Below the pieces are notes generated by a model, which worked only from the letters and a program-made list of their open reading frames with translations, was not told where the DNA came from and did no database searches. Of a DNA stretch of 64,000 nucleotides, positions 34,090 to 44,025 are shown piece by piece (the stretch's first letter is position 1; each line of letters starts with the position of its first letter). The translations under genes and the position numbers were made by a program. Source of the DNA: Rugalucina vietnamica (taxonomy: Eukaryota > Mollusca > Bivalvia > Lucinida > Lucinidae); NCBI GenBank assembly GCA_964017185.1, contig OZ024869.1, positions 55,950,761 to 56,014,760 of the forward strand, in the 5' to 3' direction.

Positions 34090-35120
34090 AGTGTCGAATT
34101 CTCTTTCCTTGTGAATATATATACACAAGTAAAATTGAATATACGAATCTTTGCGTGATCTTACAAGAAGTAAACGAGACAAACGGATACATACTTCTTT
34201 CGAAAAAAAAAATATTGTACATGTACTAGATCGACATTGCATATCGAGTTTGCTTGCTCACCAGCACTCATTGATTGATTTTTAGAACCTTTACTTCAAT
34301 TCCATACGCAGCTTATTTTCTTCGATTATCTGCAATCACCCGAGGGTTATATAATCAATTGATTGTTGTCATTTTTTAACAATTATGTCTTCAATATATG
34401 ATGGGAAATTCTGAAGCTTTTATGCCCACGCATATCTTTAATATCAATGTGTAGAAGTTTTTTAGCTGAATGATATTGAATGATTTTAAAAATATCTATC
34501 GCATGGCTTTGTGCATATTTCACCCTTATTTAATTTACACCAGTAAATTTCGAAGTTGTAATGTTACAATAGAATAGTCTAAGTTCAAAATACAGTTATA
34601 TCTACAACACTCTTAATTCAATGCAGTAAATAAAAATCAAAGCTTAGGTGAACATATTAACGAGAAAGGGGATGAGCCATACCGCGGTTTCGGCTACTTT
34701 AGCATCTTCAGTGACCCTATAGTTTGGCATCATGGAGCCAAAGACGTTTACTGTAATTTTTGCATCTTTCAACAGGGTAGTCAATACAAAGACTAATGAA
34801 ATCCAAATACGGCTAAATGGTGAAAAAAAAAATGGTGAAAAATGAATATGAACCGATGAAAATTTTTGATTTCTCAGAATACCCTCGCTGATATCAAAGA
34901 ACCAAAAGAAAAAATATAATCTGCACTATGGATGATATACGGGGAGACATTTTAGGGCCGCCACATGACACAACACCAGCTGCAGTAAAAGCAAATGAAA
35001 AATAAAAGTTAGATTTTTTAAGACCAGTGAACATATTAATGAGAAAGGGGTTGGGCCATACCGCGGTTTCGGCTACTTAAGCCTCTTTAGTGACCCTATA
35101 GATTTGGCAACATGGTAAGT
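34090..35120. repeat. Third copy of duplicated blocks with a direct repeat pair
   Basis: 34120-34450 matches 24150-24760. Within the block, 34650-34740 and 35025-35118 are direct repeats (GAGAAAGGGGATGAGCCATA versus GAGAAAGGGGTTGGGCCATA, both followed by CCGCGGTTTCGGCTACTT). They flank the third copy of the AGGGCCGCCACA repeat (34905-34990). The pair could be terminal repeats of a small element of about 470 bp. Confidence 0.65.
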
Positions 35121-35324
35121 TTTATGAACATCCAAAAACGCTAAAACGTTCTGGAATATAATAATACCGATAATGATGCACTTTGTTTCGTAACAGCCCT
35201 TTAATACCTAATTATATATCGAGACACGACATCAGTTGAAGTGAAAATGAGGTGAAATAAAACTGTTCTGTGCATGTGACTTTTTGAATAAAAGGAAATA
35301 AATAGGCATTTTCAGCGAGCCTTT

Positions 35325-35509
35325 TTGATGTGTTTACCACTCAAATCTAATAATTCATTCTTCTTTCATGTTTGGCTTTTTGAGATAATTGGTCATGATG
35401 CTTTATATAGTTTCAAAATGCACACATGCAAATTGTACATCTATCACAAGTTATTAATCTCAGTTCATTTGATTTTGTGACCACTGATGAATTCAACTTT
35501 ACCGATATA
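35325..35509 (+). repeat. Segmental duplication unit, copy 3, left part
   Basis: Matches 25316-25470 (TTGGTCATGAT, AATCTCAGTTCATTTGATTT, GTGACCACTGAT, AACTTTACC). Cut at 35509 by the fold-back transposon and continued from 36848 (TAAACCTGGCTGAAATGTG) and from 37345. Confidence 0.75.
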
Positions 35510-36847
35510 TACTGGAGATCAAAAATCTTGCACCACCCTGTTTTTTGTTATTTTATGATTGAGTGAATTATTTTTATTACAAACATTATTTGGGATTAAT
35601 TCCAATATCAAATCTTTGACTTTGCAGCAAATTCAATAGTGTGGATGACAAAAATTTTGGGACAAAAATGATAAAATTGCATTTTTTGGCATATAATTGA
35701 TTATCAATGAAAATGTTTAATGATTTTTCATTGCACATGTGATCTGAATCATGACAGTAGCAGAAAAGCAACAAAACATTTTGAATTAGAGAATTTGAAG
35801 TTTTTTTACAAAATTTTGAAAAATGGCATTTTCGGAAAATTAACCGGTGGTTTTGAAAATTTCCTTTAAACAGCAAAGAAAACAAACAAAAATGTTTTCT
35901 AAGGCTACGGTAGGTTAGCACATACACCAGTTGACTCTTTTGACAAGTTTTATAAACTGAAGTCATATCAGTTTGCTGTACTGCCGGTCTGTATGTTAAT
36001 TTTGATTTTACAGCTACCATTTCCTTATTTTTTTAGTTTTTATGTGCCATTGTAATGAGTGAGGATAGAACAAATTGTCCAAAACGATAAATTGATAGGA
36101 ACAAAGCAAATTGTCCCAGGAAAACAGCGTAAAGTTCGTGCTTCATTTTGGTGCACTTTGCTTTTGTTTTAAAACATACCAATTAAGCACCAACTTTACG
36201 CTGCTTTGCTGTGACTGGACAAATGAATGTATGGGACAAGTTGTTCAATGACAAAGCAGTACAATAGCATATAAAACCCCCCAAAAATACTAAATGGCAG
36301 TTGTAAAATCAAAATTAAAATTTCCTGCATGCAAACCGGAAGTACAGCAAACGGACATGACTTTTGTTTATGAAACTTGGTGTAAAGAGTCAAGAGGGGT
36401 ATGTACTTGCCAGCCATGGCATAAAAATGCATTTTTGTTTGTTTTCTTTGCTGTTTAAAGGAAATTTTCTAAACCACCTGTTAATTTTCCGAAAATGAAA
36501 ATTTTCAAAATTTTGTAAAAACTCAAAATTCCGTTAAATTCAAGATCTCTTGTTGTTTTTCTGCTACTGTCGTGTGTCAGATCACATGAACAATGAAAAT
36601 TTTCATTAGTAATCATTTTTCCCCAAAAATGCAACTTTACACTTTTTGCCCCAAAATTTTGCATTGACATCCACATTATTGATGATTTGCAGCAAAGTCA
36701 AAGATTTGTTATTGGAATTAATCCCAAATAATGTTTGTGATAAAAATAATTCACTCAATCATGTTAGAATAATGTTAGAAATAAAAATAATTATACTTAA
36801 TCATAAAAAACAAAAACAGGATGGTGCAAGATTTTTGATTTTTAGTA
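35510..36847. mobile_element. 1.34-kb fold-back DNA transposon derivative, TA target site
   Basis: The left end reads TACTGGAGATCAAAAATCTT and the right end, reversed, TACTAAAAATCAAAAATCTT. The two halves pair over about 600 bp each, including TTTGGGATTAATTCC, CAGCAAA and CAGCGTAAAGTT / AACTTTACGCTG near the centre (about 36150). TA lies on both sides (35508-35509 and 36848-36849). Ends and TA duplication resemble the Tc1/mariner superfamily. A 144-codon frame in the left arm (36020-35586) has no transposase motif. It is therefore a nonautonomous element. Confidence 0.82.
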
Positions 36848-36929
36848 TATTAAACCTGGCTGAAATGTGTTACTGAAAACTAGGATAAACATTGGGGGGA
36901 TCTAAGTGTATGGGCGGAAACATTATTCT

Positions 36930-37345
36930 TGCACACCAGATAGAGATCCTACATTTTACCCCATGTGAGAAATTCTTATCTCACCCTCGTTATCTCACCC
37001 CGGTCGCACCCTGTGTTCAAATGTTCTTTTTTAAACTGGTTGTATAGGACGTCACGTAAGTTCGTCGCTAAGCGCACACGTCACAATGACGTCAAAACGT
37101 TTTAAATCAAAATGGCGGACGCCGCGATTTTATCATTTTTCTAGGTAAAAAGTATAAAAATCAATCTTCGCTGCATTAAGGTGAGCAAGAAATAGAATCC
37201 ATCATTCGTGTCAGGTATGAATAGACAAATCTGTCCCTCGGGTCACAATTTGGCATCACTCGGCGAGCCTCGTGATGCCAAAATGTGACCCTCGGGACAG
37301 ATTTGTCTATCCATACCTGACACTCATGTAAGATTCTTATAAGCT
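36930..37345. mobile_element. Inserted element with a strong hairpin
   Basis: This block interrupts copy 3 of the segmental unit, which resumes at about 37345. It has GTGAGAAATTCTTATCTCAC, itself near-palindromic, at the left. At 37208-37323 is a hairpin with roughly 50-base arms (GTCAGGTATGAATAGACAAA / TTTGTCTATCCATACCTGAC) around CGGCGAG. Noncoding. Confidence 0.7.
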
Positions 37346-37650
37346 CAGCCATTCCACGACATCATATTGCGATGGAATTTTCAATCGTCAGATTTCTGTT
37401 TCTTTGGCAGTTACAATAGTTTAGAGAAGAGAAGCAGCTATTCTAGTAATGCTTACAGATCTTTTAATGATAATTGATTCATTATTGGTGACACGACGTC
37501 TGATTTCCATAAGAACTACACTGATTATATTGATTGTGTTGATCCAATAAGACTGCAAACAGTGTTGATACCATTTACTGCCGGTAGTTAAAAAAATGAA
37601 CATTGTCAGTTCCAACAATCGGATGCATTCAAACTAATAATTTTTTTGAA
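37345..37650 (+). repeat. Segmental duplication unit, copy 3, right part
   Basis: Matches 26777-27050 closely (GATTCATTATTGGTGACACG, TTGATCCAATAAGACTGCAA, GTGTTGATACCATTTA). Ends near 37620, where resemblance fades. Confidence 0.8.
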
Positions 37651-38045
37651 GAGTTGTGACCTTAGAGTTAAAGTTTTTCAAAGACTCTAATAAACCTTTC
37701 GAACATAACCATGGTATATAAGATCTGCAAAATGAATGGTGTTTCGAACATAAATTGTATATAAGATCTGCAAATGTTGTTTATGTTATACTCCTTCTAA
37801 AAGAAATCCGGTCACAAAGTTGTGTTTCGATTAATGAATAGGAATTACGTTCTGTTTTTGTCAATTTAAGAATTGTAGCACAATTTGGTGTGTCAACTGG
37901 CTTTTGGCCTACAGTTTGCATCTTTTGCGCACGCTCATTATTAAACTCGGATGTTCTAGGGTGACGAGGATCCAAGTGGGTGGGAATCTAAAAAGTCAGC
38001 CCAGCCCCGTAACTCTCCCGTGCTTGCTCCTCACGACACAACCAC

Positions 38046-38114
38046 AGCCTCCGTGGTGTAATGGTAAAGCTACTCGCTGTATAATCAGGGAACAGTTTCG
38101 CGATCCAGAGCCCC
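38046..38114 (+). tRNA. tRNA-like sequence, probably a pseudogene or SINE head
   Basis: GCCTCCGTGGTGTAATGGTA resembles the 5' part of tRNA-Val/Glu-type genes, with box A TGGTGTAATGG. About 40 bp later GTTTCGCGATCC resembles box B. The 3' end does not pair with the 5' end (no complement of GCCTCCG), and the anticodon arm is weak. It should not be counted as a working tRNA gene. Confidence 0.35.
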
Positions 38115-38715
38115 TTTTGCCTTCTTAATGACATTTTTAACATAGGGTGTCTTTGTATAACTTAAACTGTTGAAAGGGCGTAGAATCCCATTAACAGCAA
38201 AAAATCACTCCACATTTAGGTTAGAAATAGAGTAGGTAAGAGTAAAAACCTATCGACCAAATTTAATCAAACATATATATAATGCAAAACCAATTTACAT
38301 TTTTACAATTTTGGTTGACCGGGTTTTTTTGAGGAGGAGTATATTTATTGACAGCTGAAAAAAGCACAATGTCGGACAAGACGAACTTAAATATCCGCGG
38401 CCAACAATCAGTTGCATTCTGACCCAATAAATACTTAATTTTTGAAGAAATGTGACCTAAGTGTTACATAAACTTTTAAATTCCCCCAAATCCAAACAAT
38501 TATATAAAAACTTCATACTCATCATGGTACAATATAGTCTGGAAACACAAAATGTATTCTTAAGTAAAAGGTTATGTTCTTCAAGTTACGCAAACTGTAC
38601 GTACATGTAAATACATCTTGTAACTGTTACGTACATGGAAAGGTTGAGGAAGAAGGGAAATTATTCGGATAAAACTGACAATGTTAGAGAACCACTGTGT
38701 AGCATGAAATATATC
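38115..38715. other. Unassigned AT-rich sequence
   Basis: No gene or shared repeat recognised. Confidence 0.5.
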
Positions 38716-39020
38716 ATTTTAGAAGGATTTGTCGCATGGTTTTGTGCATATTCCACCTTAAGTATTTTGCCACCCAGTCCGATTTTACAATGACATTGTT
38801 TTATAGTTCAAATTACAGTTATATCTACAAACACTCTTTACTCGGTGCAGTAAGTTTAATGGGCATCAAAAATGTTCTGGAATATTATAACACCGATAAA
38901 GACGCAGTTTGTTTCGTAACAGCTTTTTAACAACCTCATTATATATCGAGACACGACATCATTTGAGGTGAAAATGAGGTGAAATCAAACTGTTCTGTAC
39001 ATGCGACCTTTTGAATAAAA
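38716..39020. repeat. Fourth, partial copy of the duplicated block
   Basis: 38716-38850 (CGCATGGTTTTGTGCATATT, CAGTTATATCTACAAACACT) matches 34495-34620. 38880-39010 (GTTTCGTAACAGCTTTTTAA, ATATATCGAGACACGACATC) matches 35165-35295. Confidence 0.7.
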
Positions 39021-39026
39021 GGAACA

Positions 39027-39365
39027 TACCATATTCGTTCTAATTAGCGCACAGTGCGCTTAACTTTCCAAATTAACTTAAAGTTAAGGTTATAAAATAG
39101 CATTCTAATTAGCGCACACTGCAAAGAAAACAGCACAATAACCATGTAAAATATCAATGATGATATCATTTACATTGTAAGTGTTCCAATCGATACAAAT
39201 TCAAAACACTTTTGAAACATTTATGTTATGTTTTAAAGCGGAGGCTAAAACGGTATTAATGTGTAAAATGTGTGTCAAATACCAATATGCTAGTCAAGCA
39301 GTGTGCGCTTACGCACATGTTTTCGGTAATGTGCACTTATTGGAGCACGCTAATTAGAAGGAAAG
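39027..39365. mobile_element. Nonautonomous DNA element with TTCTAATTAGCGYRC ends
   Basis: The left end TTCGTTCTAATTAGCGCACA and the reversed right end TTTCCTTCTAATTAGCGTGC are terminal inverted repeats. A second internal TTCTAATTAGCGCACACTGC follows at about 39105. Noncoding, about 340 bp. Superfamily not recognised. Confidence 0.6.
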
Positions 39366-41980
39366 ATCAACTAAAATGAAATGGTTGGTGCAATTAGTAC
39401 CAAAGTATCTGCACCAACATTTCACGTTTGACGCCAGGTTTTGACAAATAAAACTGTTCTGTGCATGCGACCTTTTGAACAAAAGATGAAATGAAATAAA
39501 TGAAATGCCTGGTGCAAACACATTGTAGTATCAAGGTGTCTACACTAACATTTGACGTCAGGTTTTGACAGTATCTATTCAACATTACGGTCATACATGT
39601 ACATGTATATTTATTAAGAATAATAAGGCAAACAGAATATACATATATATGGATATAACAGATACATGTACATTAGGGACATGTGTGAGCAGCAGTGTTG
39701 TATTGCATGTTCATCAAGATTGATATTACTGATTTACAAGATCTCCTTCAGGTGAATCACCACTAATTGAAGATTAGAATATCGAATATATCAGTCCTCA
39801 TCCATCTTATATGCAAGCGGAAGTTCTACATTCTTAATAATCTTGACATTTAGAACACGCGGTATGGTAACTCTGTTAAAATGATTGACATGCAACATTT
39901 CAAAACTGAAATTGCAAAACATTTACTGAAGGGATGCCATTAGCGCAAAGGCTTTTTAACAAATTAACTTGGCCTCGGAAACACGTCAACATAATTGAGC
40001 GTGTCGAAAGAAAAACCTAGCCAAACTTGCTAGCTGTTGGCTAGAACATTAAGATTATAAAACTTAGAAAAACTAAATTTTGGCAATACAAAATAATGAC
40101 TCAGTAAAACCGGGATGGTGACACGGCTCAGAGACTAGAAATAACAAGCAATATTCCTACTACCACATCTCAATTTATAGCGTTTACAAGAAGAACGAAA
40201 GCAAACCGGCAGATTTTGAAAATGAGGAATACTGTCCTTATACGTAATATTCGATGTTATTTTTGATATTCTTCCATTGTTTTATATCGTAAAATACAGG
40301 CCCCATAAAGCAAGGTATAGCCCTAGTGTTCCTCCTTATCAGTGTTTCATTTTTTTAAGGTCTGAATGTTTATTCGTTAAATCACATGCAGTTTTCAAAT
40401 TCATGTACCTCTGTGCATACGCTTCGGTCTGGGTGTGCTTCAGTCATTTAGTAAAACTAATGGGCAGTTACCACAGTATCATTTGTTGAGAAAGCGAACT
40501 GGATTACGCGTAATACCTGGTTCTCAGTATAGATTTTAATTTGGCAAGTAAGCATATAACCAGATTTACATTTGTAGGGCATAAGATGTCACTGTCCACT
40601 TGTGATGATTTAATGAATTTAAAAAAAAACATACTATTTTTAAATCTGTGAATGTTTCCATCTGACTTATAAGGTCAACAGGGATTAAAAAGTTCATTAA
40701 ACATGGTCTTTAGTTCTATCTTCACGCAATTACACACCATCTAATGATTGTGTCACTGACACGATCATACCATGGCAGACAAACGCACTGAACTTTATAA
40801 AAATACACCCAAAGCTCTAAATGTAATACGATAGTATGTATTAGGAACGGGATATACATATAATGATTGCGAATTTTTCTATACGTCACATGACTGTTAA
40901 AAATGAGTACGTATGTTGAAGACTTACATTACAAATTCACTAAAAGTAACATTTGGCAAAACAAGCCTCAATACAGCATATATTGTTTATAATATCGAGA
41001 ATCACGTATTAAGCATAGATGTCCCTTTTTGTACTACATTTATGTCGGTGACAAGTGAACAGCCTTTGGCTTCTTTAATACGTAAATGGTCCCCAGTCTC
41101 GTGATTGTGTGCTATCGTGTCTGGGTTATTATGCGATTCTAACTAGCATCTGATTAAAATCTCTCTAGCAACCTAATGAAAGCAGATTAACCAACGTAAA
41201 AGAGATAGTTTTAATTAGGCGGAAATTCATAACAAAGGCGACGGTTCATTTGAGTCTGATGCGAGACTTTAGAAATGCCAATCCCATCAGTTCTATCATA
41301 CAGTCGATGATGCAGAAACCAGAACATTGCTTTCAATACCTTTTATGGGCTTTAAATGAGAAAATAAATAGAACGGCATGTACGCTAAGGGTGACTCGTG
41401 ATGGTAGAGCACAGACACTGCGAAATCATTATTCATAAACCAACTTTTAATGACTTTGAACCAAATTCGATGTTCTTTTGTGTAGAAGATTTTAGAATAT
41501 ATATTCCATGCCTATTGAAACGATCATTTAAACTTTTGCAGCCGTGAGGACTCGAAGGAATATGTGTCTTCAATAAACAAATGTATAATCTTCTGTGATA
41601 ACTCAAAACTACCACAGTTGGCATCACTTCAGTATATTAACTGTTTTGGTCATGCAGTATATTTTCTTTCACTGGACCACCTAGCTCTGGCATACAGCTT
41701 TGCTACACACGCCACACTCACGGTAATACGTTTATTCTATTATCTCTGTGATGATTCTTTGACGCAGTTTAGAGGCCATAATGCGAACCAAATAGTACAG
41801 TATTTGTTTTAAAGCTGAATCTTGGGTGTTTTGTGCATGGTCCTAAAACGCCCTTGGATGTTATCGATACTTGATATTATTTCGAAAATTAGAGATTTTC
41901 ACATGGGCATATTGGTTATCGCCCGCAGTATCAAGCCGAGACTCCATTATCAAGCCCGAGTGCTTTAGCTCGAGGGCTGA
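39366..41980. other. Unassigned AT-rich sequence
   Basis: 39440-39560 contains a short duplicated phrase (CTGTTCTGTGCATGCGACC and ACGTCAGGTTTTGACA, the latter also as ACGCCAGGTTTTGACA at 39430). At 41940-41980 a hairpin (ATTATCAAGCCCGAG / CTCGAGGGCTGATAAT) abuts the LINE remnant. Otherwise only chance frames. Confidence 0.5.
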
Positions 41981-42705
41981 TAATGGTCGAGGGTGTTATT
42001 GGTTTGCTTGAAACGTTGGTCGAGGACCAGTCATTGATCAACCATGTTCTCCCAGATTTTGACAGATACTTTTTCAATGCAGTGAATAGATCTAAGTTTG
42101 GTAGGCCAATGGCTGGTCTCGTTGTGTACATAAATAGGTCAATTTCTAAATATATCAAACGAATCAGTGAAGAAACTAGTTTTGGAATTTTCCTGATTAT
42201 GACAAAGCGTTATTTCAGAGTGAAAAAGATGTGTTACTATGTTTCGTATATCTGCCCCAAACTGGGTCGCCATTCTATTCATAATATCAATATGAAGGTA
42301 TAGACCTGTTAGAAGACAATTTACTCAACCTTGATGTAAATATTGACTCGTATGAGCTTTTAAATCTCGGCGACTTAAATGCACGCACAGGAGAGAAATT
42401 TGACTATTATACCTTTGAAACAAAGATACCAGAGCTTGAAGATAAACGAACATTGTATTAAACGATCATCTTGTGATAAAATGATAAATAAGTTTGGATC
42501 TGATCTAATAGAACTTTGTAAAACATATTCCTTGCGAATACTCAGTGGAAGGACGGGGTCCGATAAGCAGATCGGTGAATATACATTTATTGGTCCAAAT
42601 GGAAATAACGTAATTGACTATGGTATATGTAGTGTTGACTTATTCGAAATCGGTACGCGCACAGAATCTTGTCACTCGCCAATCATTATAGATGGGTGAA
42701 GTTAG
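41981..42705 (+). pseudogene. LINE endonuclease domain fragment
   Basis: Two plus-strand frames (41983-42303 and 42379-42699) read as an AP-endonuclease-like domain of a non-LTR retrotransposon. The first has LINHVLPDFDRYFFNAVNRS and GRPMAGLVVYI; a middle passage near 42355-42385 has LLNLGDLNARTGE. The second has FGSDLIELCKTYSLRILSGR, GEYTFIGPNGNNVIDYG and SCHSPIII, the block that ends with the catalytic His. Frame changes occur near 42240-42300 and 42410-42470. The reverse transcriptase half is absent: the element stops at the repeats bordering the satellite. Confidence 0.8.
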
Positions 42706-42816
42706 CCGAAGTAGCCTGACCAGCCGAGGTAGGCTACTTCGGCTGGCCGGAGTAGCCTGACCAGCCGAGGTAGGCTACTTCGGCTGGCCGGAGTAGCCTG
42801 ACCAGCCGAAGTAGCA
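42700..42816. repeat. 41-bp tandem repeat, palindromic units, 2.7 copies
   Basis: GTAGCCTGACCAGCCGA starts at 42711, 42752 and 42793, a 41-bp period. Each unit also contains the inverse (TAGGCTACTTCGGCTGG), so single units can fold into hairpins. It is GC-rich and lies exactly between the LINE fragment and the satellite. The next 35 bp still carry GTAGCCGAAACAGCCGC. Confidence 0.88.
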
Positions 42817-44025
42817 GAAATTGCTGGCATATGTAGCCGAAACAGCCGCATTGACGTGCGCGGAGTTTAGGGAGCAAGCGACCTAGTGGGATTTACAGTA
42901 GAAGGGATGTACTTTCAGACCACATAAGCGGCTATGTCGGGAAAACTTTGATGACCGAAAATGGAAATTTCTGTATAGTATTGCAATGTGTCGGTACCAA
43001 CTCGGGCTGGTTTCTCACGGAACCCCACCGAGTTTAGGGAGTTCGAGACCCAGTGGGGCTTGTAGTCTATACAAGTGCCTTTACAGCCCATAGGTCGGTT
43101 ATATTGGGAAAACTCTGGTTTGTCGGAAAATTCAACTCAAACATTGGGAAACGTGAACATTCATGGGTTTGGGGGTGGGGTAAGAGGCACCCCTGTCATT
43201 GACGTGCGCGGAGTTTAGGGAGCAAGCGACCTAGTGGGATTTACAGTAGAAGGAATGTACTTTCAGACCACATAAGCGGCTATGCCGGGAAAACTCTATT
43301 TTTCGAGAAATAGGGGTACAAAAATGACCAAAAATGGAAATTTCTGTATAGTATTGCAATGTGTCGGTACCAACTCTGGCTGGTTTCTCACAGAACCCCA
43401 CCGAGTTTAGGGAGTTCGAGACCCAGTGGGTCTTGTAGTCCATACAAGTGCCTTTACAGCCCATAGGTCGGTTATACTGGGAAAACTCTGGTTTGTCGAA
43501 AATTTCAACTCAAACATTGGGAAACGTGAACATTCATGGGTTTGGGGGTGGGGTATAAGGCACCCCTGTCATTGACGTGCACGGAGTTTAGGGAGCAAGC
43601 GACCTAGTGGGATTTACAGTAGAAGGGATGTATGTTCAGACCACATAAGCGGCTATGCCGTGAAAACTCTAGTTTTCTAGAAATAGGGGTACAAAAATGA
43701 CCAAAAATGGAAATTTCTATACAGTTTTGCAATGTGTTGGTACCAACTCGGGCTGGTTTCTCACAGAACCCCACCGAGTTTAGGGAGTTCGAGACCCAGT
43801 GGGGCTTGTAGTCCATACAAGTGCCTTTACAGCCCATAGATCGGTTATACTGGGAAAACTCTGGTTTGTCGGAAATTTCAACTCAAACATTGGGAAACGT
43901 GAACATTCATGGGTTTGGGGGTGGGGTAAGAGGCACCCCTGTCATTGACGTGCGCGGAGTTTAGGGAGCAAGCGACCTAGTGGGATTTACAGTAGAAGGG
44001 ATGTTCTTTTAGACCACATAAGCGG

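Noticed and set aside
35586-36020. 144-codon minus-strand frame as a transposase
   Set aside because: It lies in one arm of the fold-back element, is interrupted in the other arm and shows no DDE/D or helix-turn-helix motif.
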